Positions 63,959 to 64,000 of a stretch of DNA of 64,000 nt are shown here, one piece after another. The stretch covers positions 111,045,534-111,109,533 of the forward strand of contig OY804580.1 of assembly GCA_963680875.1 (NCBI GenBank). Reading direction: 5' to 3'. Position numbers and translations under genes: made by a program. The notes under the pieces were generated by a model. It had not been told where the DNA came from. It saw nothing but the letters and a program-made list of their open reading frames with translations, and did no database searches. This stretch comes from Bathymodiolus brooksi (lineage: Eukaryota; Mollusca; Bivalvia; Mytilida; Modiolidae). Each line of letters begins with the position of its first letter. Position 1 is the stretch's first letter.

Positions 63959-64000
63959 ACTATGCAGGTATAGTTGTAATCTAATGTGTTAGAACTGGGG

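Noticed and set aside
61717..63992. Three plus-strand frames of 574-749 codons with an acceptor-like CAG just before the first unit
   Set aside because: Joined to COQ5 exon 5 (ending in 2 nt of a codon), this acceptor would give an immediate stop. The frames swap at 37-bp units. Treated as an intronic minisatellite.

Overview
This is an AT-rich, intron-rich animal nuclear sequence, most likely from a bivalve mollusc. The evidence is two split metazoan genes with GT-AG introns, tRNA-headed SINEs, V-SINE-like repeats ending in a 'gttaaacacc' type tail, pearl-like elements built on 'AGATGGCCGCCA' cores, and a YADD-type LINE. The species cannot be fixed from the sequence alone; a mytilid-like mussel is a guess. 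No bacterial operon, rRNA or decoding tRNA gene was found.

Two genes stand head to head around a 275-bp gap (42135-42409). To the left, on the minus strand, is HEATR6 (HEAT repeat-containing protein 6). I reconstructed 15 consecutive exons from 42134 down to 5910; all splice phases agree, giving 796 codons. The C-terminal exons lie beyond position 1. To the right, on the plus strand, is COQ5, the mitochondrial C-methyltransferase of ubiquinone synthesis. Exons 1-5 (42410-60108) give 253 codons plus 2 nt, and the C-terminal exons lie beyond 64000.

Nearly everything else is intron filled with repeats. Eight large minisatellite arrays occupy roughly 27 kb: 87 bp (1-5909), 42 bp (8006-10672), 77 bp (11780-18340), 70 bp (19360-21925), 32 bp (22090-23087), 22 bp (24498-26652), mixed 36/40 bp (53700-57615) and 39 bp (61718-63958). 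Between them are SINEs, V-SINEs, several terminal-inverted-repeat elements (three with clean 8- or 9-bp target duplications), a 5'-truncated LINE, and a 2.9-kb pearl/Helentron-like element.

The most striking observation is where some repeats came from. The 87-bp array copies the last 25 nt of HEATR6 exon 15 together with its splice donor, so the downstream intron holds about 67 decoy donors. HEATR6 exon 4 with its donor is repeated about five times, always in frame and without stops. The 5' edge of exon 13 with its acceptor is present three times, and the 3' edge of exon 8 has a nearby partial copy. Two other arrays (42 bp and 77 bp) grew from the middle and tail of a tRNA-derived SINE. The locus therefore appears to amplify short exon-border and SINE segments repeatedly in place. 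The very long open frames over the 36/40-, 39- and 42-bp arrays are by-products of repeats lacking stop codons, not genes.
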